DNA of 59,201 nucleotides from assembly GCF_004362975.1 (NCBI RefSeq), contig NZ_SNXO01000012.1, forward strand, positions 1 through 59,201, read 5' to 3'. Position numbers and translations under genes: made by a program. This DNA comes from Aminicella lysinilytica. GTDB lineage: Bacteria; Bacillota; Clostridia; Peptostreptococcales; Anaerovoracaceae. Below are positions 1-7,464 of the stretch, piece by piece; within the stretch, counting starts at the first letter, position 1; each line of letters starts with the position of its first letter. The notes beneath the pieces are model-generated. The model did not search any database, had not been told where the DNA came from, and saw only the letters and a program-made list of their open reading frames with translations.

Positions 1-201
1 AAGGCATCATTTCTATTTCTTACACAGGGAAAGGTAGATCTGATGATGGATAATATCAATTCATATACAAGAAAAAAGCTGAGCGACCGATCACCTGCTC
101 AGTTGTTCAGCTTCTTATACGGCGACGATACAGCGGGAAAGCTAAATTCTCATCTTATCGAAGCCAATGAGATCAACCTTACGCCAGAATTGCTGAAGTA
201 G
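1..201 (+). CDS. IS30-family transposase, C-terminal fragment (5' end outside window)
   Basis: The frame is open from base 1 and stops at 199-201. The 66 visible residues include NSYTRKKLSDRSP and then LFSFLYGD, which matches the end of IS30-family DDE transposases, where an N-x-Y-P/T-R-K-L segment follows the catalytic Glu. The catalytic core lies outside the window, so activity cannot be judged. It is the last gene before the element's right end, which abuts a truncated permease. The family call rests on this tail only. Confidence 0.75.
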   Translation, partial: KASFLFLTQGKVDLMMDNINSYTRKKLSDRSPAQLFSFLYGDDTAGKLNSHLIEANEINLTPELLK

Positions 202-432
202 AAAGATAATTACCGCTACCTTCATCTTCATCCATATCGACACACAGGGGTGGAAGTTCCTCTTGCGAAATATCAACGCGAACGACGACCCGGTTTAAGT
301 GTGCCTTGAATTCGGTCGTATCTGATTGCTCACCTATATACTACCACCGTTTGCATGGCTATTTCAACATGTTTGGCTTAGTAACTTCCGGATTTCCCAA
401 TGTTTGTAATGTTTACTTCCGGATTTGCAAAG

Positions 433-468
433 TTAATTTCTGTTTTGCTCTGATAAAACAGAAATTAA
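433..468. repeat. 14-bp perfect inverted repeat inside the IS right end
   Basis: TTAATTTCTGTTTT (433-446) and AAAACAGAAATTAA (455-468) form a perfect 14-bp stem with an 8-base loop. It lies between the transposase and the terminal repeat. It could terminate transcription leaving the element or be a subterminal transposase-binding site. Confidence 0.6.
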
Positions 469-534
469 TCTTGCAAATTATTTTCTACTGGAATTTTCTT
501 TTGCAAACTGGAAGTTAGTTTTGCAATCGACCCT

Positions 535-1677
535 AAATATCCTGAAGTGGATGGTATGTACGGATGGATCAAAAAGGCCTTGGGAAGATTTCCTGCATAT
601 ATATCAGGATGGTCGATTTCCCTTGCCAATTATGTAGATACTGCCGTATATATGGTCATTGCAATGGAGTATCTGAATACTGCATTTAAATTAAATCTAA
701 ATGAAACCCAAAGATGGATAATGGGAATAGCTTTCATAGTTGTTATCTGTTTGCTTAGCATAAGAGGTATCGAAGTGCTTGCCTTGTCTGCTACGATTTC
801 AGGAATCATTCTGTTAGTACCGTTTATATTGACCATAATTATGGGAATTCCACAGATGGTAGAAAACCCATGTATCCCTATATTCGGAAGTGGTAACGCC
901 ATTATGGATACTAATACGGCACTTATGATAGGATTCTGGCTGTTTATGGGATATGAATCGCTGCATTCTTTCAGCGGCGAGGTGGAAGGCTCTGGACCTT
1001 TGCTTACCAAAGCATTCCTGTATGCTGTGCCTTTGGCTACATTTATCTATATAGTACCTACTTTTGTCGGCTTGGCAGTTGTGGGAAACTGGCAGGATTG
1101 GTCTGCAGCCGGCCCTATAGATTTCGTAGAATTAGGCAGACTAGTCGGCGGAAATTTCCTGATGATACTTTTTGTAATAGCGGGTGTATTTGGAAATTTA
1201 AGCGTGTTTGCTAGTTATATGTCCTTTGGTTCAGTCGTAACCTCACAGTTGGCAGAAGACGGGCTGTTCTTCCCGGGGTTAGAAAAAGAGCATCCCAAGT
1301 ATGGCACACCATATAGAGCTATCATAGCAAGCGGAGTCATTTCCATAGTACTGAGTCAGGGATCATTTGCTGACTTGATAATAATAGATGTATTGCTGTT
1401 ATTGTTCCCTATAATAATGATCATGATTTCTGCAATAGTATTGAGAATACGGGAAGCAAAAGGAAAGACGTGGAATTGCTTTCAATTTGGAAAAAACAAA
1501 GTGTTCTTCTGTATAGCTGCTTCAGCTCCAATTATCATAGCAGCATATGCAATGGCTACTGCAGGCATACAATCATTACTTGCAAGCGGAGCATGTTGGG
1601 TGATCGGAATAGTAATGTATTTCGTTTTCCCGAAAATCAATAAGAAAAAGAACAACAGAGAGGAACAGGTGAAATAA
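535..1677 (+). pseudogene. Amino-acid/polyamine antiporter (APC superfamily), N-terminus removed by IS30-like insertion
   Basis: About 380 residues of an APC-superfamily permease with roughly ten hydrophobic segments. Coding resumes directly after the IS end as KYPEVDGMYGWIKKALG, which corresponds to the loop after TM1-TM2 in intact APC transporters (normally 430-480 aa). The first helices, which line the substrate path, are therefore missing. A GTG at 547 could start a shortened product but has no ribosome-binding site. The stop overlaps the next gene's start (TAATG, 1675-1679). Its neighbours (carbamoyltransferase, agmatine deiminase) indicate it was the agmatine:putrescine exchanger. That role is inferred from context; the family is clear from sequence. 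Confidence 0.75.
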
Positions 1678-2780
1678 TGAAAATCAGAATGAAGAATTTT
1701 ATGGATTGCTGGGAGTATTCTACAGACGAATTGCTTCAACTAGTGGATTTGATAATATACTTGAAGAAGTGCGCGAAGAATGGATATGTACCTAAACTGC
1801 TGAAGGAACAGACAGTAGCTTTGATATTTAACGGCAATTCGACCAGAACGAGAATATCTTTTGAAGTTGCTGCCCAGGAGCTGGGAGCAAACGCACTGTT
1901 TTTAACAGGCGGGCCCCATGGCGAGTTGCATTTAGGCCACAGGGAGACAATAGAGGATAGCGCAAAGGTAATCTCCAGTATGGTGGATGGCATAGCTATG
2001 AGATGGTCTGAGGTTTCGGAAATCGAAGAGTTCGCTAAGCACTCATCTGTAACTGTTTTTAACGGCATGGATTTCTATAGACATCCTACACAGACATTAT
2101 GTGATCTGGTTACTATTATAGAAAATTTGCCGGAAGGTAAGGAATTGAAGGATATTAAACTCGTTTTCGTTGGAAGCGCAGATGCTGGTGAATCGAGTGC
2201 TAATGATCTAGCTAAACTTTTACCTAGATTCGGGGCTGAAGTAGTCCACCTGGTACCTGAAGGACATGAACTGGGCGGTGAGTTTGAATTAGGTGAAAAA
2301 TGGATGGTAGAGAAGAATCTCAAGGAAATTGAAATTGCCTGTAAAGAAGGCGGAGGCAAATACAGCTGGACAAATAATGTAGATGAAGGTGTTAAAAACG
2401 CTGACTTTATTTATTCAGGGTGTTACTGTTATGAGGGTATGGAAGACGATACAGATATGAAACACTTCAATGATGTATTTATCGGAGGTGGATATCAGGT
2501 ATCTGAACAATTGCTGGCAAAATGTCCAACCGCGAAAACCATGCATTATCTTCCGGCTTTAAGAGGAAAAGAAATGACAGATTACGCCATGGACTTTGAT
2601 GGATCATTGCTATGGAAACAGGCGGAAAATAGATTACACACTCAGAGAGGATTACTTGCATATCTTATGGCTGATAGAGAAATGGTCACTGAAGAAGATA
2701 AAGTCAGAATGGAGAAAGACGCTTGGAAGATAATCGATAATATGCGTCTACAGTTCGGAGCGGAGTTAACGCATAATTAG
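1677..2780 (+). CDS. ptcA: Putrescine carbamoyltransferase-like enzyme
   Basis: A 367-aa member of the aspartate/ornithine carbamoyltransferase family. Visible are the carbamoyl-phosphate loop STRTR near residue 57, a RHPTQ motif near residue 138, a Rossmann-like C-terminal half (VFVGSADAG) and a C-terminal AENRLHTQRG helix typical of putrescine carbamoyltransferases. In the agmatine deiminase pathway the enzyme converts carbamoylputrescine plus phosphate to putrescine and carbamoyl phosphate. The adjacent agmatine deiminase supports this role over ornithine carbamoyltransferase. Oddity: the usual HCLP active-site motif reads HYLP, so the conserved Cys is Tyr. The start overlaps the permease stop, behind AGGAACAGGTG. 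No carbamate kinase gene is in view. A different carbamoyl acceptor is possible. Confidence 0.72.
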   Translation: MKIRMKNFMDCWEYSTDELLQLVDLIIYLKKCAKNGYVPKLLKEQTVALIFNGNSTRTRISFEVAAQELGANALFLTGGPHGELHLGHRETIEDSAKVISSMVDGIAMRWSEVSEIEEFAKHSSVTVFNGMDFYRHPTQTLCDLVTIIENLPEGKELKDIKLVFVGSADAGESSANDLAKLLPRFGAEVVHLVPEGHELGGEFELGEKWMVEKNLKEIEIACKEGGGKYSWTNNVDEGVKNADFIYSGCYCYEGMEDDTDMKHFNDVFIGGGYQVSEQLLAKCPTAKTMHYLPALRGKEMTDYAMDFDGSLLWKQAENRLHTQRGLLAYLMADREMVTEEDKVRMEKDAWKIIDNMRLQFGAELTHN

Positions 2781-2803
2781 GAATCAATTATTTGGAGGAA
2801 AAA

Positions 2804-3934
2804 ATGACAGTAAAAAATCCTATAACAACACCATTTGAAGATGGGTTTATTATGCCTGCAGAATTTGAAAAACAAGATGCCGTATGGATAGTCTGGGCAA
2901 TGAATATGGAGACATGGTATAACGGAGGCTATGAAGCCAGACATGCTCAGGTAGAATTAGCTGAAGCTATAACCAAAGCGGGCACTCATGTTAATGTAAT
3001 AGTTCCCAATAGAATGTTTATCACAGCTGAACGTGTATTTTCAGATATGGATGTAAGCATATATGAAATGACAACGGAGGATTGCTGGGTAAGAGACACG
3101 GGCGCTATTTATGTTAAGAACAGGGCAACAGGAGAAGTGAGAGGCGTTGATTTTAAGTTCAACGGATATGGTGGAGAAATCAACGGAACTACCATCAGAT
3201 ATGCAGACGATGATTTGATGGCAAGAAAGATGCTTCAGATATCCGGTCATGAAAGGTATAAAACCAGGTTCATTCTAGAAGGTGGATCCATCAATACTGA
3301 TGGTGAAGGCACTATCATTACCACCGAAAGCTGTCTGCTTAATGCTAATAGGAACAGCACCCTTAACAGAGCGGAGATAGAAGGTAAATTGCACGATTAT
3401 CTTGGATGTCAGAAAGTCATATGGCTGAAAGAAGGTATCGACACCGGAGAGGGAGAGACCGACGGACATGTTGATGATGTATGCGCATTTATTGCACCGG
3501 GAGAAGTCGTGTGCTGTTACACTGATGACGAAAATGATGAATGCTATGATATTTACAAGGACTGTTATGAAACTTTATGTAATTCAACAGACGCAAAAGG
3601 CAGAAAATTGAAGGTACATAAGCTTACAGTTGCAGCTCCATGCTATTTAAGTGAAGAAGAAGGAGAGAACATAACTGACATTGACGCAGTTGGACAGGCT
3701 GATGATGGAACCTGGAGGGATGAAGGCGAATTAGCCGTTGGCAGTTATGCAAATTTCCTGATCACAAACGGCTCCATAATCTTTCCGATGTATGGCGTAA
3801 GTACTGATGATGAAGCTATTCAACGTATGAAAGAAATAGCAGGAGACAGGTATATAGTAAGACCTGTAAATGTACGTAGTATCGCCCTGGGAGGCGGATC
3901 TATACATTGTATAACTCAGCAACAGCCGCATTAA
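2804..3934 (+). CDS. aguA: Agmatine deiminase
   Basis: 376 aa, the usual length for the family. It hydrolyses agmatine to N-carbamoylputrescine and ammonia. Family landmarks are W-V-R-D-T-G (near residue 94, substrate binding), GETDGHVDD (catalytic His region) and the C-terminal GGGSIHCITQQ carrying the nucleophilic Cys. The ATG at 2804 is chosen because GGAGGAA lies just upstream at 2794-2800; an in-frame TTG at 2792 would sit on top of that site. It is separated from the carbamoyltransferase gene by 23 bases, so the two are co-transcribed. With the antiporter upstream broken, agmatine may no longer be exchanged efficiently. Confidence 0.93.
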   Translation: MTVKNPITTPFEDGFIMPAEFEKQDAVWIVWAMNMETWYNGGYEARHAQVELAEAITKAGTHVNVIVPNRMFITAERVFSDMDVSIYEMTTEDCWVRDTGAIYVKNRATGEVRGVDFKFNGYGGEINGTTIRYADDDLMARKMLQISGHERYKTRFILEGGSINTDGEGTIITTESCLLNANRNSTLNRAEIEGKLHDYLGCQKVIWLKEGIDTGEGETDGHVDDVCAFIAPGEVVCCYTDDENDECYDIYKDCYETLCNSTDAKGRKLKVHKLTVAAPCYLSEEEGENITDIDAVGQADDGTWRDEGELAVGSYANFLITNGSIIFPMYGVSTDDEAIQRMKEIAGDRYIVRPVNVRSIALGGGSIHCITQQQPH

Positions 3935-3999
3935 GGCAGTGAGCATTTGCAAATTTAAGGAAGAAGTTACTTTCAACCAAAACGTAGCTACGAGAACTC

Positions 4000-4028
4000 T
4001 TTACATTTATTTATAGATATGGTACAAT
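4000..4028 (+). promoter_or_regulatory. Sigma-A promoter for a short RNA (putative antitoxin)
   Basis: TTTACA (4000-4005), 17-base spacer, TACAAT (4023-4028), with TGG just before the -10 (extended -10). No open reading frame follows before the hairpin at 4087-4116, so the transcript would be a short RNA of about 80-90 nt. Confidence 0.7.
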
Positions 4029-4034
4029 GAACTC

Positions 4035-4117
4035 ACAAAAAGGAACACCGCTTTTCGTATGGCGGCTTGTCCTAGACGATTGTTTAAGAAAGTCACCTGA
4101 TTTCAGGTGGCTTTCTT
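4035..4117 (+). ncRNA. Putative antitoxin RNA convergent with a small hydrophobic peptide gene
   Basis: Predicted from the promoter at 4000-4028 and the stable hairpin 4087-4116 (14 pairs including one G-U, followed by TTGTT). It contains no plausible ORF. Its 3' hairpin is transcribed from the opposite strand of the 3' end of the peptide mRNA, giving about 30 nt of complementarity right after the peptide's stop codon. This is the geometry of 3'-overlapping type I antitoxins such as RatA (txpA) and SR4 (bsrG). Start and end are approximate. Confidence 0.55.
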
Positions 4118-4251
4118 GTTACTTATGCAAATTACATAAGGTAATAAGAGCTACAACGAATATTCCAACCTGAATTAAATCAGATAAAGTAATATACATA
4201 ATAAGCATCACCTCCCTTCAGAGGAAGTGACAAGCCACCAAGCGGTGTTCC
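4042..4251. repeat. Inverted repeat flanking the toxin-antitoxin unit (arms 4042-4071 and 4229-4251)
   Basis: The left arm begins GGAACACCGC and ends GGCGGCTTGTC on the plus strand. The right arm is its near reverse complement, with ten and seven identical bases at the two ends and a shorter centre. Each arm lies at the 5' end of one of the two convergent transcripts, so both RNAs begin with nearly the same sequence, and each can fold into a small hairpin (for example CACC-GCTT-GGTG in the peptide mRNA). Confidence 0.75.
4119..4199 (-). CDS. Small hydrophobic peptide, putative holin-like type I toxin
   Basis: A 26-aa peptide beginning MYITLSDLIQVGIF. It has one hydrophobic helix (residues 8-22) and a short polar tail ending NLHK. 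It resembles the Firmicutes 'putative holin-like toxin' peptides, which share the M-Y-V-T-x-S-D-L-I-Q start. GGGAGG lies on the minus strand at about 4211-4216. The ATG at 4199 has good spacing, while an in-frame ATG at 4208 (29 aa) sits too close. Type I toxins of this kind insert in the membrane. The promoter, hairpin and convergent RNA around it support a toxin-antitoxin unit. It is too short for normal gene calling. Confidence 0.68.
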   Translation of the reverse strand: MYITLSDLIQVGIFVVALITLCNLHK

Positions 4252-4258
4252 ATTTAAT

Positions 4259-4287
4259 ATAGTATCATATTTAAAATGTTATTACAA
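4259..4287 (-). promoter_or_regulatory. Sigma-A promoter for the small peptide gene
   Basis: On the minus strand TTGTAA (4282-4287), 17-base spacer, TACTAT (4259-4264), with TGA before the -10 (extended -10). Transcription would start near 4252, at the GGAACACCGC repeat arm, giving a leader of about 50 nt. Confidence 0.6.
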
Positions 4288-4310
4288 TACAAATATGGTA
4301 AAATATGTTA

Positions 4311-4515
4311 AATGTGTGGCGCTGTCTGAATTGAAATATAAAAGAGAATCCTGAAGAGTAAATCATACTTGTATGATTTACCTGAGGGATTCTCTTTTTA
4401 AAGGCTCTGAAAGAGACTTTTTATATTTCAACGAGTTCGCCACACATTCTATTCTTGGCGAGTGAGGCTATATGGTTGTCTGTCTCGAGGACTAGTGAGC
4501 GTTCTCGCATCTACG
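4311..4515. repeat. Structured gene-tail element, copy A (downstream of trpS)
   Basis: It starts with AATGTGTGGCG (4311-4321), which pairs perfectly with CGCCACACATT (4438-4448). Inside, TTGAAATATAA (4331-4341) pairs with TTATATTTCAA (4421-4431), and the core is a terminator-like hairpin (4343-4399). The part from 4447 to the trpS stop codon is clearly related to 8837-8907: both carry TCTATTCTT, GCGAGTGAG, ATGGTTG and CGAGGACTAGTG in order. No known RNA family is recognised. Unlike copy B it lacks the outer left arm, because the toxin promoter begins immediately to the left. Confidence 0.65.
4343..4399. terminator. Bidirectional terminator hairpin inside copy A
   Basis: AGAGAATCC (4343-4351) pairs with GGATTCTCT (4387-4395) and an inner stem GTAAATCATA (4358-4367) pairs with TATGATTTAC (4372-4381). 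It is followed by TTTTT on the plus strand and TTTTATATTT on the minus strand. It can end transcription from trpS, and from the plus strand. Confidence 0.75.
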
Positions 4516-5517
4516 CTATATTCCTAATCCGAAGTTCTTCTTAACACGCTTCATAACGCCTTCAGCTATTTCATTAGCTCTGTCTGCGCCATCGGCCAGA
4601 TCGCGTAGCAACTCCTCGGAGTTTCTGATCTCGTTATACCTAGCCTGAATAGGGGCCAGTGACTCAGTCACAACGCCGACCAGATCCTTCTTGAAATCTC
4701 CGTAGCCTTTACCTTTGTACGAGGTCTCCAGGTCATCCAGAGACTCGCCGGTAAGTACGCTGTATATATTCATGAGATTGCTTACGCCCGGTTTGTTCTC
4801 AACGTCGAACCTTACGACTCCGTCAGAATCCGTAGTAGCCTTCATGATGGATTTCTTGATTTTGTTCGGCTCATCCAGGAGTGAAATGGTGCTGTGGATG
4901 TTGGTTGCCGACTTGCTCATCTTTTGAGATGGGTCGTCGAGAGCCATGATCCTGGCGCCTTCCTTCATATATCTGCCCTCAGGGATAACAAAGGTTTCCT
5001 TGCGGGTGTTGTTGACTCTGGTTGCGATGTCGCGGCAGAGTTCTATGTGCTGAGTCTGGTCGTTTCCAACGGGAACGATGTCAGTATCATATAACAGAAT
5101 GTCAGCGGCCATGAGGACCGGATAGCAGAAAAGTCCTGCAGGAGCCGATGCCTGTCCGTGGCTCTTGGATTTAAACTGTGTCATTCTGGATAATTCACCT
5201 GTGTATGAATTGCAGGTCAGGACCCAGTTGAGTTCAGCATGTCCCGGTACGTCGGACTGTACGAATATGATCGACTTCTTAGGGTCGATGCCGATAGCCA
5301 TATAAAGTGCGGCTACGTCAAGTATATGTTTATGAAGTTCCTTAGGATCCTGGGGAACGGTTATAGCGTGCATGTCTACTACGCAGTAGATGCATTCGTT
5401 ATCTTCCTGAAGATCTACGAACTGTCTCAGTGCGCCAAGATAGTTGCCCAGGTGTAGATTGCCGCTTGGCTGAACACCGGAAAAAACTCTAGGCTTTTTT
5501 TTGTTGCTGTTTATCAT
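4516..5517 (-). CDS. trpS: Tryptophanyl-tRNA synthetase
   Basis: A 333-aa class I aminoacyl-tRNA synthetase that charges tRNA-Trp. The HIGH-type motif is PSGNLHLGN (residues 17-25) and the KMSKS loop reads QKMSKSA (near residue 198). Length and the GNDQTQH segment fit bacterial TrpRS. The ATG at 5517 is preceded by AGGAAAGG. The promoter at 5551-5579 gives a short leader with no visible T-box, unlike many Firmicutes trpS genes. It is a single-gene unit ending in the copy A tail element. A tRNA-Trp gene is in the same window (41061-41136). Confidence 0.96.
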   Translation of the reverse strand: MINSNKKKPRVFSGVQPSGNLHLGNYLGALRQFVDLQEDNECIYCVVDMHAITVPQDPKELHKHILDVAALYMAIGIDPKKSIIFVQSDVPGHAELNWVLTCNSYTGELSRMTQFKSKSHGQASAPAGLFCYPVLMAADILLYDTDIVPVGNDQTQHIELCRDIATRVNNTRKETFVIPEGRYMKEGARIMALDDPSQKMSKSATNIHSTISLLDEPNKIKKSIMKATTDSDGVVRFDVENKPGVSNLMNIYSVLTGESLDDLETSYKGKGYGDFKKDLVGVVTESLAPIQARYNEIRNSEELLRDLADGADRANEIAEGVMKRVKKNFGLGI

Positions 5518-5550
5518 AATAATCCTTTCCTTTTTGCATCATTGCACAAA

Positions 5551-5579
5551 ATTATATCACCGAAAACGGCTACGGTCAA
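5551..5579 (-). promoter_or_regulatory. Sigma-A promoter of trpS
   Basis: Minus strand TTGACC (5574-5579), 17-base spacer, TATAAT (5551-5556). The start site would be near 5544, leaving a leader of under 30 nt before the trpS ATG, which rules out a T-box on this transcript. Confidence 0.75.
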
Positions 5580-5620
5580 GGTTGCGGGCAAGTTTTGCGA
5601 CAAAATATAACATTAGTAAA

Positions 5621-5649
5621 TTGACATATGGGCCTTGGAATGATAATCT
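5621..5649 (+). promoter_or_regulatory. Promoter of the AMP-ligase/alcohol dehydrogenase operon
   Basis: TTGACA (5621-5626), then TAATCT (5644-5649) at 17 bases, or GATAAT (5642-5647) at 15. It diverges from the trpS promoter about 40 bases away. Confidence 0.6.
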
Positions 5650-5700
5650 ATTATCTAGGGTCATCTGCACATTTTGGATGACCGGAAAACGAGGGGAAAG

Positions 5701-7455
5701 ATGAAAAACGGATATAAAAATGATTACCAGCTGGAGAAGAAATTTTACCAGTTCAGGGATCTGAGAGAGATGATGAAATTTTGCTCAGAAGCGTATCGCG
5801 ATAAGGTAGCATTCATCACCAAAATCAAGAATAAAGAAACTAAGGAAGTCACCTATATAAACACTACATATAAGGAAATGTTCGATCAGATGTCTTTCCT
5901 AGGCACGGCTCTTATCGACAAGGGTTTCAAGGATAAGAAAATCGCAGTTATCGGCGCCAACAGTTACAATTGGATACTGGCATATATAACGGCTGCCTGC
6001 GGAGTTGGAGTTACAGTGCCATTAGACAGCGGACTTCAGAAGGATGAGCTTGAAAGCTGCATCAACAGAAGCGGCGCTGAAGTCATATTCTATGATAAAA
6101 AGCATTCCAAATTAATCGAAGAGATATATGATGATGGCAATACTACTCTGAAGATGGCTGTTTCCATGGGTTACGCCAGCGAAAGGGGCGAGAGCATCGA
6201 GGGTCTGCTGACGGCCGGAGAAGCTCTGGTAGAAAACGGCGACAAACGTTACGTAGAAGCCGAGATAGACCCGGAAGCCATGTCATTCATTTTGTTCACG
6301 TCGGGCACTACAGCCCAGTCCAAGGCCGTTATGCTTTCACATAAGAACCTTATGAGCTGCAATTACGGCATGAATTGCGAAGAGCTGTTCTTTGAGGACG
6401 ATGTCAACATGATCATATTGCCGTTGCATCACATCTATGGATTCTCGGGACTGGTGACTTTCCTGTCACAGGGCCTGACAAATGTATTCTGCGATGGACT
6501 CAAGTACATCACCATAAACATGAAAGAGTATGGCGTTTCAGTCATCACCAGCGTTCCACTTTTGCTGGAAAGCATGTATAAGAAGATAATGAAGGCAATC
6601 ACTGAGCAAGGTCAGTTGGGCAAGATCCAGAAGGCGCTGAAGCTCTGCGATGCTTCAGATAAGATGGGAATAAACCTTAGAAAGCGTTTCTTTAAGCCTA
6701 TAATAGATCAACTGGGCGGACGTATGAGATTTATCATAAACGGCGCGGCGGCTCTGGATCCGGTGGTTTCCAAGGGCCTTAACGATTTCGGGATCCTGAC
6801 GGTACAGGGTTACGGTCTGACGGAGACTTCCCCGACAATCGCCAGCGAGACATACAGATATCTGAAACCGGGTTCATCAGGCGTTATCATGCCTAATGTA
6901 GACGCTAGGCTTGTAGATGTAGACGAGAACGGCGTCGGCGAGCTGGTAGTCCGTGGAGACAATGTCATGCTTGGATATATGGACAATCCGGAGGCAACGG
7001 CTGAAGTCATGGAAGACGGATGGTTCCATACGGGCGATTATGCTTACATAGATGAAGACGGATTCCTGTTCATCAGCGGACGTAAGAAGAACGTCATCGT
7101 CATGAAGAATGGCAAGAATGTATTCCCAGAAGAAATCGAGAATCTTATAAACTTCCTGCCATATGTTTCCGAGAGTATGGTATTTACACGCAACAAACTG
7201 AACGATTTCGTCCTGTGGGCTAAGGTAGTTTACGACAAAGAATATCTGAAGGATAATAATATGACTCTCGAGGCGCTGCAGAAGAAATTCGACGCTGACA
7301 TGAATGAGATAAACAGTAGTATGCCATCGTATAAGATGGTCAAGAGATATTATCTGTCCGATAGGCCGACTATCAAGACCACTACGGCCAAGACCAAGCG
7401 TAATCTGGAAATGGAACAGATAAATGAAGAAATCAAAGAATTAGGATTGAAATAG
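5701..7455 (+). CDS. AMP-dependent acyl-CoA synthetase (long-chain fatty-acid-CoA ligase type)
   Basis: A 584-aa ANL-superfamily ligase that would activate a fatty or other carboxylic acid to acyl-AMP and then acyl-CoA. Motifs in order: FTSGTTAQSKAVM (P-loop, about residue 201), GYGLTETSP (about 377), TGDYAYIDEDGF (about 446) and SGRKKNVIV with the hinge. The C-terminal catalytic lysine region is TAKTKR. The ATG at 5701 is preferred because GAGGGG precedes it; an upstream in-frame ATG at 5674 has no such site. The C-terminus lacks a carrier domain. The stop overlaps the ribosome site of the alcohol dehydrogenase gene. The substrate cannot be read from sequence. Confidence 0.88.
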   Translation: MKNGYKNDYQLEKKFYQFRDLREMMKFCSEAYRDKVAFITKIKNKETKEVTYINTTYKEMFDQMSFLGTALIDKGFKDKKIAVIGANSYNWILAYITAACGVGVTVPLDSGLQKDELESCINRSGAEVIFYDKKHSKLIEEIYDDGNTTLKMAVSMGYASERGESIEGLLTAGEALVENGDKRYVEAEIDPEAMSFILFTSGTTAQSKAVMLSHKNLMSCNYGMNCEELFFEDDVNMIILPLHHIYGFSGLVTFLSQGLTNVFCDGLKYITINMKEYGVSVITSVPLLLESMYKKIMKAITEQGQLGKIQKALKLCDASDKMGINLRKRFFKPIIDQLGGRMRFIINGAAALDPVVSKGLNDFGILTVQGYGLTETSPTIASETYRYLKPGSSGVIMPNVDARLVDVDENGVGELVVRGDNVMLGYMDNPEATAEVMEDGWFHTGDYAYIDEDGFLFISGRKKNVIVMKNGKNVFPEEIENLINFLPYVSESMVFTRNKLNDFVLWAKVVYDKEYLKDNNMTLEALQKKFDADMNEINSSMPSYKMVKRYYLSDRPTIKTTTAKTKRNLEMEQINEEIKELGLK

Positions 7456-7464
7456 GAGCAGAAA

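Larger units (their letters stand above)
1..533. mobile_element. Right-hand part of an IS30-like insertion sequence
   Basis: It comprises the transposase tail (1-201), about 330 bases of non-coding DNA, and a terminal region rich in repeated blocks: ACTTCCGGATTT occurs twice (385-430) and variants of TTTGCAAA occur four times (about 424-525). The last block, reading TTTTGCAATCGACCC up to about 533, looks like the terminal inverted repeat. Beyond it the sequence immediately becomes in-frame permease coding sequence. The left end is outside the window, so the boundary is inferred from where coding resumes. No other gene is visible in 202-533. Confidence 0.65.

Noticed and set aside
196-340. A minus-strand open frame of about 45 codons with an acidic, protein-like sequence (VDMDEDEG) inside the IS30 right part
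   Set aside because: It has no start codon with a ribosome site, and an in-frame stop lies just upstream. It is more likely non-coding IS sequence or a decayed remnant.
306-518. Plus-strand 70-codon ORF in the IS right end
   Set aside because: It is made of the repeated TTTGCAAA/ACTTCC blocks and the hairpin; composition and repeats indicate non-coding DNA.
4035-4117. Possibility that the plus-strand short RNA is a riboswitch or leader for a gene
   Set aside because: No gene follows on the plus strand before the terminator of copy A; the convergent peptide gene explains it better.
4441-4515. Resemblance of the trpS tail to a T-box or trp attenuator
   Set aside because: It lies downstream of trpS, lacks the T-box bulge (TGGNACC) and is also found after unrelated genes.
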